A DNA stretch of 64,000 nt from an uncultured Eubacteriales bacterium (GTDB lineage: Bacteria > Bacillota > Clostridia > Lachnospirales > Bianqueaceae). Location: assembly GCA_900315265.1 (NCBI GenBank), contig OMYN01000005.1:1-64000 (forward strand). The letters run 5' to 3'. Under the pieces are notes generated by a model. That model was not told the origin of the DNA. It worked only from the letters and a program-made list of their open reading frames with translations, and ran no database searches. How positions within the stretch are numbered: the first letter of the stretch is position 1; every line of letters begins with the position of its first letter. Positions 1-8,632 of the stretch are shown here, piece after piece. A program made the translations under genes and the position numbers.

Positions 1-84
1 AGACTGATACGTCTGGAGCTTCTTCAGGATGTGCTCAGTTAAAACAAATGTGGTTTTGCGAGGTTTCCCCTTGACAATGGCCAT
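1..84 (-). CDS. Possible N-terminal fragment of an unrecognised protein (runs off the left edge)
   Basis: An open frame starts at an ATG at 84 and continues off the window, giving 28 residues that begin MAIVKGKPRKTTFVLTE. The KTTFVLTEHILKKL stretch loosely resembles the start of a ribbon-helix-helix protein, but this is too short to assign. No good Shine-Dalgarno precedes the ATG. It lies just past the tpiA terminator, so it would need its own promoter. It may not be a gene. Confidence 0.25.
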   Translation of the reverse strand, partial: MAIVKGKPRKTTFVLTEHILKKLQTYQS

Positions 85-100
85 TACATATCAGTTTAGC

Positions 101-138
101 AAAAAAGCCATATCCCTCTTATGAGAGATATGGCTTTT
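101..138 (-). terminator. Rho-independent terminator after tpiA
   Basis: A long inverted repeat (AAAAGCCATATC against GATATGGCTTTTTT, with a further CTCT/AGAG pair inside) is followed on the minus strand by a T run. It lies 34 bases after the tpiA stop codon and ends the pgk-tpiA transcript. Confidence 0.9.
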
Positions 139-171
139 CAGCCATGTGATAACAGAAAACAGGGCTGTTGT

Positions 172-918
172 TTATGCTTTAACGATGTCGGCAAAATCTG
201 CCTTCAGGCTGGCGCCACCGACAAGTCCGCCGTCGATGTCAGGCATAGCGAACAGATCGGCTGCGTTTTTGGCATTAACGCTTCCGCCATACTGTACACG
301 GATCTGATCAGCGGTTTCCTGATCGAAGATCTCCGCAAGTACTTTACGGATAGCTCCGCAGACTTCCTCAGCCTGCTCGTTGGTAGCGGTGCGGCCGGTA
401 CCGATCGCCCAGATGGGTTCGTAAGCGATGACACAGTTTACAGCGTCTTCTTTCTTAACGTCCTTCATGGCGATCTTGACCTGCATACGGACAAGGTCCT
501 CGGTGATACCCTGCTCACGCTGCTCCAGCTTTTCGCCGACACAGATGATAGGTTTCAGACCATGCTCAATGGCCTTCAGGACCTTTTTATTGACCTGCTC
601 GTTGGTTTCTCCGAAGTAGCCGCGGCGCTCGGAATGGCCGAGAATAACATATTCACAGCCCGCGTCCTTGAGCATCTCGGGAGCGACCTCACCGGTATAA
701 GCACCCTTTTCTTCGTAGTACATGTTCTGAGCACCGATCTTGATGTTGGTACCCTTGACCAGCTCAACGGCCAGAGCGATGTCTACAAAAGGAGGACAGA
801 AGACAACGTCAACGTCCTTCTCATCACCTACCAGAGGCTTTAAAGTCTCGATGAGTTCCCTGGCTTCGGAAGGTGTCTTGTTCATCTTCCAGTTGCCGGC
901 AACAATTCTTCTGCGCAT
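172..918 (-). CDS. tpiA: Triosephosphate isomerase
   Basis: This enzyme interconverts dihydroxyacetone phosphate and glyceraldehyde 3-phosphate in the cytosol. The 248-residue product has the usual bacterial length. Visible active-site elements are Lys11 in AGNWKMN, the electrophile His95 in GHSERR, the catalytic base Glu167 in [11 protein letters not shown], and the phosphate-gripping GGSV near the C-terminus. I chose the ATG at 918 because an AAGGAG stands about 10 bases upstream; a TTG nine bases earlier would sit directly on that site. The gene follows pgk by 29 bases and shares its transcript, ending at the terminator at 101-138. Confidence 0.97.
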   Translation of the reverse strand: MRRRIVAGNWKMNKTPSEARELIETLKPLVGDEKDVDVVFCPPFVDIALAVELVKGTNIKIGAQNMYYEEKGAYTGEVAPEMLKDAGCEYVILGHSERRGYFGETNEQVNKKVLKAIEHGLKPIICVGEKLEQREQGITEDLVRMQVKIAMKDVKKEDAVNCVIAYEPIWAIGTGRTATNEQAEEVCGAIRKVLAEIFDQETADQIRVQYGGSVNAKNAADLFAMPDIDGGLVGGASLKADFADIVKA

Positions 919-947
919 TGGAATCAATCTCCTTACTTCAAGTTCGA

Positions 948-2147
948 TCAGTCTTTATCGTTAGCAGCTGCAACGCCGGGAAGCTCTTTGCCTTCCAGGA
1001 ATTCAAGGGAAGCGCCGCCGCCGGTGGAAATGTGGGTCATCTTGTCGCCGTAGCCAAGCTGGTTGACAGCTGCTGCGGAATCACCGCCGCCGATAATGGT
1101 AACAGCGTCTTTCAGGTTGGCAAGAGCCTCTGCGATCGCTTTGGTGCCGTGAGCAAATTTAGGCATTTCGAAGCAGCCCATAGGTCCGTTCCAAACGACC
1201 GTCTTTGCACCCTGAAGAGCTTCGGTGAACAGTTTTTCGGTTTCAGGTCCGATGTCCAGGCCTTCCCAGCCGTCCGGGATCTCACCGGTCTTGGCGACCT
1301 GAGTATTTGCGTCGTTGGAGAAGGAGTCGGCAATGATGTTATCAAGAGGAAGCAGCAGTTTAACACCCTTGTCCTTGGCTTTCTTGACCATATCGTTTGC
1401 ATATTCCAGATAATCGTCCTCGCACAGGGAGTTGCCTACCTTGCCGCCGGCTGCTTTAGCGAAAGTGTAAGCCATGCCGCCGCCGATGATCAGGACATCG
1501 ACCTTATCAAGCAGATTGTTGATAACGGAGATCTTGCTGGAAACCTTGGAACCGCCCAGGATAGCGACGAAAGGTCTCTTGGGGTTGTCGACAGCGTTGC
1601 CAAGGAAGGCGATCTCTTTCTCCATTAGGTAGCCGACAACAGAAGTCTTCACATATTTGGTAACACCGACATTGGAGCAGTGAGCGCGATGAGCGGTACC
1701 GAAGGCATCGTCAACAAATACATCGCACAGAGAAGCCAGCTCCTGGCTGAAGTTATCTTCGTTCTTGGTCTCTTCTTTACGATAACGGGTATTTTCAAGA
1801 AGCACTACATCGCCGTCTTTCATAGCGGCCACGGCAGCTTTTGCGTTGGGTCCGACAACTTCCGGATCAGCAGCAAATTTAACTTCCTGTCCAAGCAGTT
1901 CGCTCAGGCGTTTTGCAACAGGCGCCAGAGAAAGTTCGGGAACAGGCTGTCCTTTCGGTTTGCCCAGGTGGGAGCAAAGGATAACTCTGCCTCCGTCATT
2001 GATCAGTTTTTTGATGGTAGGAAGTGCGGCAACCAGACGGTTTTCGTCCGTGATCTTTCCATCCTGCAGCGGAACGTTGAAGTCGCAGCGGACCAGGACC
2101 TTCAAGCCCTTTACATTGATGTCGTCAACACTTTTTTTGTTCAGCAT
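948..2147 (-). CDS. pgk: Phosphoglycerate kinase
   Basis: Phosphoglycerate kinase makes ATP from 1,3-bisphosphoglycerate in glycolysis. The product is 399 residues, typical for bacteria. The N-terminal substrate domain carries VRCDFNVPL and SHLGKPKG, and the C-terminal nucleotide domain carries the glycine-rich GGGDSAAAV loop. An in-frame extension of 13 residues exists upstream, but the ATG at 2147 has an AAAGGGG Shine-Dalgarno and matches the family start (MLNKKSVDD). It is the first gene of a pgk-tpiA operon. gapA and gpm, frequent neighbours, are not in this window. Confidence 0.97.
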   Translation of the reverse strand: MLNKKSVDDINVKGLKVLVRCDFNVPLQDGKITDENRLVAALPTIKKLINDGGRVILCSHLGKPKGQPVPELSLAPVAKRLSELLGQEVKFAADPEVVGPNAKAAVAAMKDGDVVLLENTRYRKEETKNEDNFSQELASLCDVFVDDAFGTAHRAHCSNVGVTKYVKTSVVGYLMEKEIAFLGNAVDNPKRPFVAILGGSKVSSKISVINNLLDKVDVLIIGGGMAYTFAKAAGGKVGNSLCEDDYLEYANDMVKKAKDKGVKLLLPLDNIIADSFSNDANTQVAKTGEIPDGWEGLDIGPETEKLFTEALQGAKTVVWNGPMGCFEMPKFAHGTKAIAEALANLKDAVTIIGGGDSAAAVNQLGYGDKMTHISTGGGASLEFLEGKELPGVAAANDKD

Positions 2148-2239
2148 GGTAAAGTGAACCCCTTTCGTATAAAGTATTTTGTACACTAAACTTACGCAGT
2201 GATCCAGACGGAATCGTTTTCAAGGGTCCGTCTTTGATA

Positions 2240-2268
2240 ATTTTAGAACATTGCCCTGTAAAAAGCAA
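2240..2268 (-). promoter_or_regulatory. Predicted sigma-A promoter for pgk-tpiA
   Basis: On the minus strand a TTGCTT -35 box (2263-2268) and a TAAAAT -10 box (2240-2245) are separated by 17 bases. The promoter lies just past the 3' end of the mannosidase gene, leaving a leader of about 90 bases before pgk. That leader contains an AGACGGA/TCCGTCT stem that lacks a T run. Confidence 0.55.
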
Positions 2269-2273
2269 GGCAT

Positions 2274-3548
2274 TCACGCCTTTTTGGTGACTTCCAGATA
2301 ATGATAAACAAATTCGCTGAATAAAGAATTGGACCAGGCAAACCAGGGACGGGTAAACTGGGACGGATCGTTGCGGTATACGCCTTCGTGCATAAAGCCT
2401 GTATCTGCGTCGGATGAGATCAGCATGTCGAACAGACGGGTTACCTCTTCCGGATCCTGACTGGTCAGTCCCTGCATGGATAAAGCAATGTGCCATACAT
2501 ATTCGGGCGGAGTATGAGGACTGCCGATGCCGCTTATGGCACTCCCCTCGTAATAATAGGGATTCCGCTTTGAAAGGATCATGCGGCGGGTATTCTGATA
2601 GACAGGGTCATCCGCGGTCGTATAGCCAAGATAAGGAATGGACAGCAGACTGGGTACGTTAGCGTCTTCCATAAAATGATAATGGCCAAGGCCGTCACAC
2701 TCGTAGCAGTAGACATCTCCGAATTCCGGGTCATGGACTTTGCCGAAAGTCTCTATACCCTGGCGGATCTGAGCTGCCAGCCGGGACATTTGTAAAGCAA
2801 GATCACGGTCCTGATACACTTGGGTCAGTATCTCGGATGCATAACCGAGAACCACAACAGCGAACATCTCGGACGGGATCAGATATCCGTAGCGGCAGGC
2901 ATCGTCCGAAGGACGGAAGCCCGACCAGGTCATACCCGTATAGGCGACGGGATTGCCTTTTCCCCCGTTAGGAAGCGTGTCGGATTCAGGACAGTTGGTA
3001 CGCTCGAAGTAGTAAGCGGAATTCTCGTGATGGGTCTCCAGTGTCCATACATCAAAAATGGTCTTCAGGGCCTTGTGGAAGTTTTCATCCAGATGGCTGG
3101 TTTCCCCGCAGCTTTTCCACAGAAGATATGCTAGCTGGATCGGATAGCACAGGGAATCGACCTCATATTTATGCTCCCACACCCATGGGCCCTGCTTGGT
3201 CCTGTCATGGCTCCAGCATTTGCCGTTAGCTTCCTCGTTGAAGGCATTTGCATAGGGGTCGATCAGAATGTATTTTGCCTGGCGGCGGCTGAGGCCGCTG
3301 ATATACAGGCGGATCTCTTCATGATCTTTGGCAAGGGGCAGATAATGGCGTACCTGGGCGGAAGAATCCCTCAGCCACAGGGCGGGTATATCGCCGGTGA
3401 ATACGAAATAGGTGCCGTCCTCTTCCCGGCGGGTCGTCGTTGCCGCCGTGTTGGGATAGCAGTTGGCAAACAGCTTAGCGGCTTTGGAATCCTCTCCCAG
3501 GAGCTTGCCGACTCGGCGGATCTCAGGATCCAGGATCGTTTCAAACAT
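2274..3548 (-). CDS. Glycoside hydrolase family 125, exo-alpha-1,6-mannosidase
   Basis: GH125 enzymes are metal-independent, inverting exo-mannosidases that release mannose from alpha-1,6-linked glycans. The 424-residue product matches the family along its length, with the hallmark [14 protein letters not shown] near residues 52-65, a [14 protein letters not shown] segment and a C-terminal [13 protein letters not shown]. There is no signal peptide, so it probably acts on imported oligosaccharides in the cytosol. The manA gene at 30551-31489 could feed released and phosphorylated mannose into glycolysis (inference). A CAAGGCTC/GAGCCTTG stem (3560-3567 with 3597-3604) lies in the leader close to the ribosome binding site. 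Confidence 0.93.
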   Translation of the reverse strand: MFETILDPEIRRVGKLLGEDSKAAKLFANCYPNTAATTTRREEDGTYFVFTGDIPALWLRDSSAQVRHYLPLAKDHEEIRLYISGLSRRQAKYILIDPYANAFNEEANGKCWSHDRTKQGPWVWEHKYEVDSLCYPIQLAYLLWKSCGETSHLDENFHKALKTIFDVWTLETHHENSAYYFERTNCPESDTLPNGGKGNPVAYTGMTWSGFRPSDDACRYGYLIPSEMFAVVVLGYASEILTQVYQDRDLALQMSRLAAQIRQGIETFGKVHDPEFGDVYCYECDGLGHYHFMEDANVPSLLSIPYLGYTTADDPVYQNTRRMILSKRNPYYYEGSAISGIGSPHTPPEYVWHIALSMQGLTSQDPEEVTRLFDMLISSDADTGFMHEGVYRNDPSQFTRPWFAWSNSLFSEFVYHYLEVTKKA

Positions 3549-3659
3549 ACAGGTCTCCTCAAGGCTCTCATATAAATCTTAAACGGTTTTGTATAGGAGC
3601 CTTGGATTCATTTGAACTCAGTTATTCTGTGTGGTCTTGTTTCCCTGTATTATCCGAAC

Positions 3660-3681
3660 AAACGCTATCAAATGGCTATCA
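3660..3681 (+). repeat. Candidate attL: imperfect direct repeat copy 1
   Basis: This copy contains two gctatca units 11 bases apart and matches 12833-12854 at 19 of 22 positions. It is followed by a perfect 12-base palindrome, ggtgatatcacc (3685-3696), which is not repeated at the other end. The repeated gctatca units could also be integrase arm sites rather than the crossover core. Confidence 0.45.
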
Positions 3682-3711
3682 GCCGGTGATATCACCCTTC
3701 ACATAATCATA

Positions 3712-3834
3712 TTATAGGAGCCTCTTGAATCTTCCATTTGTGTCATTATCCAATGTCGAAGTCAGGGTGGTATTATTACGGTTTGTGCGTACATAGAAGC
3801 CCTCCTCGTCAAACTGGACTTTGACAGGCGAGAG
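3712..3834 (-). pseudogene. Possible C-terminal gene remnant next to the element end
   Basis: Directly after the stop of the small membrane protein gene, the same frame stays open for about 40 codons and then ends at TAA. It reads LSPVKVQFDEEGFYVRTNRN and continues to GRFKRLL. The composition looks coding-like, but there is no start codon or ribosome binding site. It may be the tail of a gene cut when this end of the element formed. I do not recognise the family. Confidence 0.25.
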
Positions 3835-4158
3835 TCATTTTTTGAATTTCCGATAAATCTTCCCATAAACTATTGGAAGAAGTGGGATGCCTATGATACA
3901 CCCTGCAATTAAGAGAATTCCACCCGCTTTCATATTCATAGCGCCAAGGATTGTGCCAACCCACATAATTAAAGAAAAGACAAGCCACATGATGCCATTT
4001 GCTCTGTTATAGGCAGAGATATCTGAGATTTCAGATTCTTTTACCGTGCTCCCTGACCAGAACCACATCGGCTTTTTGCATCGCCACGCATAAATCCCAA
4101 TCCCTGTAAACAACAGGCTAACGGGTATCATTATTATCAGCCATATAATGTCATCCAT
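3835..4158 (-). CDS. Small three-helix membrane protein of unknown function
   Basis: The 107-residue product has predicted membrane helices near residues 4-25, 55-73 and 78-98, a conserved-looking YNRANGIMW segment before the second helix and a basic C-terminus ending in KFKK. Similar small integral membrane proteins are widespread and uncharacterised in Firmicutes; the general layout recalls SdpI- or DUF3784-type proteins. It starts 25 bases after the GNAT-deaminase gene and probably shares its transcript. I assign no function. Confidence 0.7.
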   Translation of the reverse strand: MDDIIWLIIMIPVSLLFTGIGIYAWRCKKPMWFWSGSTVKESEISDISAYNRANGIMWLVFSLIMWVGTILGAMNMKAGGILLIAGCIIGIPLLPIVYGKIYRKFKK

Positions 4159-4183
4159 AGTTTTGTCTCCTACAAACGCCGAT

Positions 4184-5092
4184 TTATATCCACCACTCCG
4201 GCGTCAATTCGCCGAGGGTCATAATTCTTTCCTTCTCGTAATCCATCATAATCTCTATGTCCTTATATTTCGGCGGCATCAGCTGAACCATCAGTTCCCG
4301 GCAAGCTCCGCAGGGCGCTCCTGTTTTTCCGTTTGGCATGATTGCCAGCACCTTCTGTATTTCCTGCTCGCCGTTCGTGAGCATGTTAAAGATAGCATTA
4401 CGCTCGGCGCAGATCCCCAGCGTGGAACATGTATCCACACAAACACCAGTATATATCCTGCCGGATGCAGAAAGAATCGCCGCTGCGACACCGCCGGCCT
4501 CCACATAATCAGAAATCTTCCTTCCATTCTGCACAGCACTAGCGGCGGCAAACAGCCTGTCCCACTGCCATTGTTCTTTGGTCATACTGCTCACATGTCC
4601 GGTGCGCTTCTCGTGCATTAGCGGCACATCGACACCTTCCGATTTCCGCTGGTAGCGGAATCCGCATTTCTCCTGAACGCGCTTTGATTTGGTGTTGCCC
4701 TCATAGTAGCCGCACCAGACCTTGCTCATGCAGATGTCCTCAAAGGCATGACGGAGCATTTCCTTTACTGTTTCCGGCATTATGCCCTGTCCCCAGAATG
4801 GCTTCCCCAGCCAATATCCCAGTTCGCATTCATCATCCTGGTCGGTCATATCAGTATGTCCGTTCAACTTAAGCTCGATTGCACCTATAGCTATTCCATC
4901 CTCTTTCAGGCAGATGGCATAGGCTTCTTTACCATTAAAGACATTCTTTATAACATCCCTGCTCTCGCCAACGCTTTGATGAGGAGGCCACCCGGCAATC
5001 GGTCCCACATCGGGATCACTGGCGTATTTGTATAAATCCTCTGCATCGCTTACTTTCCAGCGGCGCAGAATCAGTCTTTTAGTTTCAAACAT
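4184..5092 (-). CDS. Fusion of a RimJ/RimL-type GNAT acetyltransferase and a cytidine deaminase-like domain
   Basis: Residues 1 to about 160 form a GNAT domain (ETKRLILRRW start, ELGYWLGKPFWGQGIMPE acetyl-CoA region). Residues from about 170 to 302 form a zinc deaminase domain with CAERNAIF (Cys228, Glu230) and PCGACRE (Cys261, Cys264). The first zinc ligand is Cys, as in tetrameric cytidine and blasticidin-S deaminases. The ATG at 5092 is chosen for its AGGAGAAAG site; an upstream in-frame extension lacks one. The preceding GNAT gene ends 10 bases before. A role in modifying and deaminating a nucleoside-like compound is an inference. Confidence 0.85.
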   Translation of the reverse strand: MFETKRLILRRWKVSDAEDLYKYASDPDVGPIAGWPPHQSVGESRDVIKNVFNGKEAYAICLKEDGIAIGAIELKLNGHTDMTDQDDECELGYWLGKPFWGQGIMPETVKEMLRHAFEDICMSKVWCGYYEGNTKSKRVQEKCGFRYQRKSEGVDVPLMHEKRTGHVSSMTKEQWQWDRLFAAASAVQNGRKISDYVEAGGVAAAILSASGRIYTGVCVDTCSTLGICAERNAIFNMLTNGEQEIQKVLAIMPNGKTGAPCGACRELMVQLMPPKYKDIEIMMDYEKERIMTLGELTPEWWI

Positions 5093-5102
5093 TTTCTTTC
5101 TC

Positions 5103-5555
5103 CTATTCCCCAGTTGATATATCCACATTCAGGCTCTTATTACGATAGTTCAGGTTCGTCCTGAGTGAATATCCCTGGCTTTCCCAGAATGCGTTAGCGG
5201 GATCGTTATCCTTGAATACAAGCCCGAATATCTTCTGAATACCCTCTTTCTTCAAAGCTTCCTCTGCTGTATGCACCAGTTTTCCGGCTATACCCATACG
5301 ACGATAGTCAGGATGGACGCACATATGATGGATGATCGCTCTTCTCCCATCATGGCCAGTCAGTATCACACCAATAATTTTATCTCCATCAACTGCAGCA
5401 TAGCACGTATTTGGATTCCGCTTCAGATACCTGTCGATTCCTTCACGGGAATCATCTACAGGGTTCAATGCTCGGCGGCTCTGCTCAGTCGCATTCCAGA
5501 GTTCATATATCGCATCATAATCATCTATAGTGACAATTCTTATCTCGTACTTCAT
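5103..5555 (-). CDS. GNAT family N-acetyltransferase
   Basis: The 150-residue protein is a single GNAT domain. It has the N-terminal IRIVTIDDYDAIYELWN helix region, a central MCVHPDYRRMGIAGKLV segment that fits the acetyl-CoA binding motif (R/QxxGxG/A), and a C-terminal ANAFWESQGY motif. The substrate cannot be told from sequence. It precedes the GNAT-deaminase fusion by 10 bases, so the two are likely translated from one message. An AGAGG site precedes the ATG at 5555. Confidence 0.85.
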   Translation of the reverse strand: MKYEIRIVTIDDYDAIYELWNATEQSRRALNPVDDSREGIDRYLKRNPNTCYAAVDGDKIIGVILTGHDGRRAIIHHMCVHPDYRRMGIAGKLVHTAEEALKKEGIQKIFGLVFKDNDPANAFWESQGYSLRTNLNYRNKSLNVDISTGE

Positions 5556-5633
5556 AGTGCCTCTTTTCCTCTATTATTCTTCTCGTTTCAAAGTCTTTTC
5601 CGGCACCTATTCGAGCACCTGATATTTCCGTAA

Positions 5634-6626
5634 TCATATCACCTTATCAGGGTTCAGCAACAGCGCATCAAAGATAGGATGAACCATTGCTGTATTCTCT
5701 ATGGCATTGATTGCACAAACCTTCTTACCTGCATCCTTACTCGATGCGCCACAGTGGAAAACCTTCTCCATTTTTGTTCCATAGTCAAGCACGATAAAAC
5801 GGTCATGGCAGTCAGGGTTAGGCTTGATCTGGATTGTCGGATATTCCCGGTTAAAATCCGTCACCTCAGATAGTGTCAGAAAGTCCCTACTCCTACCGAA
5901 ACCATTCTCTGTAAATAAGATGACATGCACTCCTGTCTTTTTATGCGACAGGAGATGAAGCGTTTTTATGTTCACATAATCATCAACAACATAGATACTC
6001 TTTTTTGCCTTCTGATAAATATCAATATATGCCTTATCTGCCTCGAACTTCTGTCCCTTATAAATCACATAGTTCTTTGTTTCGGTATCCAGTAAAAAAT
6101 TTTCGTTAATCTTGTTAATGTTCTCATGGATTGCCTCAATCTGTATCTCTGTCTCATCTTGCCTTGCGACAATCAACTTGGTTTCCGCTTCAATAGTATC
6201 CGTCAATAGCTTAAGCTCACTCTTTGTAACAAACTGCTGATTTTGACGAATGTAATGCCGCATCTCACGAAATGCCCGCATTATAGCGATGCTCTGAGTT
6301 ACCGCTATTTCATTCTTTAAAACTGTGGCGAGCATGTATGTGCCCTGTTCCGTGTAGACAAAAGGATTTGTCCTGCTCATGCTGTTAATATTTGCGGCCG
6401 CATTTTGCGACCACACCAAATCAACTTCATCATCCGTGAGTTGAAACATAAAGTCCTCGGGAAAACGATCAATATTACGTTTTGCCTGTTCATTGATTCT
6501 TTTTACGGTATACCCGTAAAGCATTGCTATATCAGCATCAAGCATTACGTAGTAACCACGGATTGTATAGACAAGGCCATTGAGATTTCCTACAGGAACA
6601 ATTTCAACCTGCTGTTTTTCTGCCAT
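5634..6626 (-). CDS. ORF6N-domain protein with a C-terminal PLD-like region
   Basis: The 330-residue product begins with an ORF6N domain (about residues 10-110), a DNA-binding-associated module first known from phage antirepressors. It includes YYVMLDADIAMLYGY, FPEDFMFQLTDDE and PFVYTEQGTYMLATVL. A coiled-coil-like middle (about 135-180) leads to a C-terminal region with HDRFIVLDYG near residue 274 and HCGASSKDAG, which resembles phospholipase D-like folds. The start at 6626 has an AGAGGAGAAAG site. The codons for WSQNAAA (residues 72-78) lie in a near copy of the upstream intergenic palindrome. Its cellular role is unknown. Confidence 0.8.
   Translation of the reverse strand: MAEKQQVEIVPVGNLNGLVYTIRGYYVMLDADIAMLYGYTVKRINEQAKRNIDRFPEDFMFQLTDDEVDLVWSQNAAANINSMSRTNPFVYTEQGTYMLATVLKNEIAVTQSIAIMRAFREMRHYIRQNQQFVTKSELKLLTDTIEAETKLIVARQDETEIQIEAIHENINKINENFLLDTETKNYVIYKGQKFEADKAYIDIYQKAKKSIYVVDDYVNIKTLHLLSHKKTGVHVILFTENGFGRSRDFLTLSEVTDFNREYPTIQIKPNPDCHDRFIVLDYGTKMEKVFHCGASSKDAGKKVCAINAIENTAMVHPIFDALLLNPDKVI
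6391..6415. repeat. Coding copy of the ORF6N palindrome
   Basis: Twenty-three of 25 bases match the intergenic stem-loop at 6653-6677. This copy lies inside the ORF6N gene and encodes part of WSQNAAA. Its arms pair less perfectly than the intergenic copy. Confidence 0.75.
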
Positions 6627-6652
6627 GGTTCTTTCTCCTCTGTATTCTTTAA

Positions 6653-6679
6653 TTTGCGGTCGCATTTTGCGACCGCAAA
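6653..6679. repeat. Perfect 11-base inverted repeat between the small HTH gene and the ORF6N gene
   Basis: The arms TTTGCGGTCGC (6653-6663) and GCGACCGCAAA (6669-6679) flank an ATTTT loop. Neither strand has a T run after it, so it is unlikely to be a terminator. Its position ahead of the ORF6N ribosome binding site suggests an operator or an RNA stem. Confidence 0.85.
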
Positions 6680-6680
6680 A

Positions 6681-6893
6681 TCATTCTTCCCGTTTCACAT
6701 AGGACAGCGTTATATCGTAGCCTAAAGCCTCAATCATTTTAACAAATGTATTATTAACAACGCCTTCCTTCCGTCTGATCAGCTTGTTTACATACGAAGC
6801 AGGCGTCCCAATCTTTTTTGCAACTTGAGCCTGTGTCATCTGTTCTTCAACGCATTTAACCTTTACATCAATTTCTATATTATTTCTTACCAT
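6681..6893 (-). CDS. Small XRE-type helix-turn-helix protein
   Basis: The 70-residue product is essentially one HTH domain (TQAQVAKKIGTPASYVNKLIRRKEG, about residues 19-43) followed by TFVKMIEALGYDITLSYV. Single-domain XRE proteins like this are often antitoxins or local repressors. No toxin-like gene lies next to it, so a regulator of the downstream ORF6N gene is the simplest idea (inference). An AGAGG site precedes the ATG. It begins after the terminator that closes the mobilisation operon and so has its own promoter. Confidence 0.75.
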   Translation of the reverse strand: MVRNNIEIDVKVKCVEEQMTQAQVAKKIGTPASYVNKLIRRKEGVVNNTFVKMIEALGYDITLSYVKREE

Positions 6894-7048
6894 CTGATCA
6901 ACCTCTGATAATCCTATAATTTGGTTATGCGTATCACATAATAAAATATATCATAGTAAGGTTGATTTGTACAGCAAAACCTCCTGCAAACGCGGAGGCA
7001 AACACGGATTCTATCTATCGCGCCACACCCCACAAAAAGAAAAAGAGG

Positions 7049-7085
7049 TTCACCGCAAGTCCTCCATTGTAAGACTTGCGGTGAA
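7049..7085 (-). terminator. Terminator after the mobilisation operon
   Basis: A perfect 13-base inverted repeat (TTCACCGCAAGTC at 7049-7061 with GACTTGCGGTGAA at 7073-7085) is followed on the minus strand by CCTCTTTTTCTTTTTG. It lies 13 bases after the relaxase stop codon. Confidence 0.85.
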
Positions 7086-7098
7086 GCAAGAAACTGCC

Positions 7099-8352
7099 TC
7101 AAGACAGTTCCATATCCTGCTGTCTTCGCTTTGGCAGCATACCACGTTCAGTTCTCCGTCTGGCGTTCAATTCATCCGCTTGCTTCTGGCTCCTGGCAAG
7201 CCTGTCACGAATCGACTCTTTGATCGGCTCTTTGATTTCTGCCTTCTTCTCTGAAGATCGAAAGATCGCAGCCATTCTTTCAGAGATATACTGAGTCATT
7301 CCCTTGAACCGATTCATAAGCCCGGCTAAGATCCGGCTCGCAAGTTGCCGCTCCCTGTCAGAGAATCCCGCGTTATTCAGGACGATCCTTCTTTGCTCTT
7401 CAATAAGACCGAAGTCTTCATTTCGGATCTCTTCCTGAACCGTCTTTGTCACGACTTCAACGGCCTGTTCGTAGGCGGCATCCGCCACTTCTTCCACAAA
7501 AGCCTCGGTGTCTTCAATACGGATCGTGATCGCTTCCAGTTCCGCTTCTTTCGACTCGATCTGCTGATCCTGAACCGCCAGTTTCTCCTTTTGCTTCATC
7601 AGGATATAGTCCTGCTTATCCAGATAAGCCCGTCCACCATACTCCGGTTCATGATCCAGATGCAGACCGTGCCTCGCGCAGATGTCGAACAGCATTTCTC
7701 TGCACGCGGCATCGAATGTCATTTTTCTGTTATTGAGCTTTCCTTTCTTCTGATCCGGAAGCGGCAAATCGAATCCAAGAGTTTCCAACGCTTTTTCCTG
7801 TTGCGGCTGGATTTCCCCGTAGCCGTTTTCACAATCGAAAACGTGTCGCTCATGGATATGCGGCGTTGCCTCATCCAGATGCAGTGACCAGTCCAGGATG
7901 TGGATGTGATTACCGAAACGACGTTCAAATTCCTCAAAAAACTCCATCGCGATTTCCGCAAGAACCGCCGGGGAAACAGATTGTTCCATTGTCCCGATCT
8001 GGATCAGCGATTCCTCCGGACAAGTCTTTTTATCACGCCAGAGATCTTCCGTCGACCGGTCTCTGTTTGAATGTCCGGACTTCCGGTTCCGCTCATGCTG
8101 CGCTTCACAATAAGCATCATAATGCTCGGAGTAAAACGCCTGCTCAATCTGTTCAAAAGAATAAACGATCCGATCCTCCTGCTCTTGGTCTTTTGGAAAA
8201 TGAAATCCCTGATAACAGTCCCAGTAAACATTTTGTTTCGCACGTTCCTGATCGATGTGTGCACTGTTTTCCAAATCAAACCGGCGGTCATTATGCTTTG
8301 GATTATAAGCACCGTGCCTTCCTGACCGGCCATTGTGCCTTGTTAATTTCAT
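7099..8352 (-). CDS. mobV: MOBV-type relaxase (Mob/Pre family)
   Basis: This protein is predicted to nick the element at oriT and lead the strand into a recipient cell. The 417-residue product carries the MOBV metal-binding motif HLDEATPHIH at residues 158-167 (HxDExxPHxH). The N-terminal half also has an YNPKHNDRR segment, and residues from about 240 to 300 form a long charged coiled coil. It is the last gene of the xis-int-mobC-repA run. A large intergenic region with inverted repeats lies directly upstream, where an oriT would be expected. Confidence 0.88.
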   Translation of the reverse strand: MKLTRHNGRSGRHGAYNPKHNDRRFDLENSAHIDQERAKQNVYWDCYQGFHFPKDQEQEDRIVYSFEQIEQAFYSEHYDAYCEAQHERNRKSGHSNRDRSTEDLWRDKKTCPEESLIQIGTMEQSVSPAVLAEIAMEFFEEFERRFGNHIHILDWSLHLDEATPHIHERHVFDCENGYGEIQPQQEKALETLGFDLPLPDQKKGKLNNRKMTFDAACREMLFDICARHGLHLDHEPEYGGRAYLDKQDYILMKQKEKLAVQDQQIESKEAELEAITIRIEDTEAFVEEVADAAYEQAVEVVTKTVQEEIRNEDFGLIEEQRRIVLNNAGFSDRERQLASRILAGLMNRFKGMTQYISERMAAIFRSSEKKAEIKEPIKESIRDRLARSQKQADELNARRRTERGMLPKRRQQDMELS

Positions 8353-8440
8353 TGATAACGTTTCCTCCCTTTTTTCAAAATCATGTTTTCCCCTGCCTCA
8401 TAAAATCCGCGAAAACAGGAAGTTGTGTCGGCAGGTAATA

Positions 8441-8477
8441 CCCAGTACGAAGTGTCGATTCTCAACACTTCACTGGG
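8441..8477. other. Candidate oriT: inverted repeat upstream of the relaxase gene
   Basis: An imperfect inverted repeat, CCCAGTACGAAGTGT (8441-8455) against ACACTTCACTGGG (8465-8477), lies about 90 bases ahead of the relaxase start in a 280-base non-coding region (8353-8632). On the minus strand the stem is followed by TATTACCTGCC. The same region holds a CCGGTT/AACCGG pair and a perfect ACAGGGACGT/ACGTCCCTGT hairpin at 8590-8612. Relaxase genes usually sit beside their oriT. No nick site is proven. Confidence 0.45.
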
Positions 8478-8632
8478 CAGGGCTGCCGCCCTTGACCCGC
8501 TTTCCGGTTCCGGATGTTCTTAATCCCAACCCGAAACCGGATGGATCTGCGCCGCGGCCTTCTCAGCAGCTTCTTCCTTCGCTGCTTTCACAGGGACGTG
8601 ACACGTCCCTGTCAGTATCGGACAGGGAGAAA

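Noticed and set aside
873-1628. A 251-residue plus-strand frame opposite pgk
   Set aside because: It lies antisense to a clearly recognised enzyme, has no ribosome site and no family resemblance.
6653-6679. Terminator for the small HTH gene
   Set aside because: The stem is perfect but neither strand has a following T run.
6681-6893. Antitoxin of a toxin-antitoxin pair
   Set aside because: No small toxin-like gene lies next to it; the neighbour is the 330-residue ORF6N protein.
7866-8438. Plus-strand frame of 190 codons opposite the relaxase gene
   Set aside because: It is antisense to the MOBV motif region and has no ribosome binding site.
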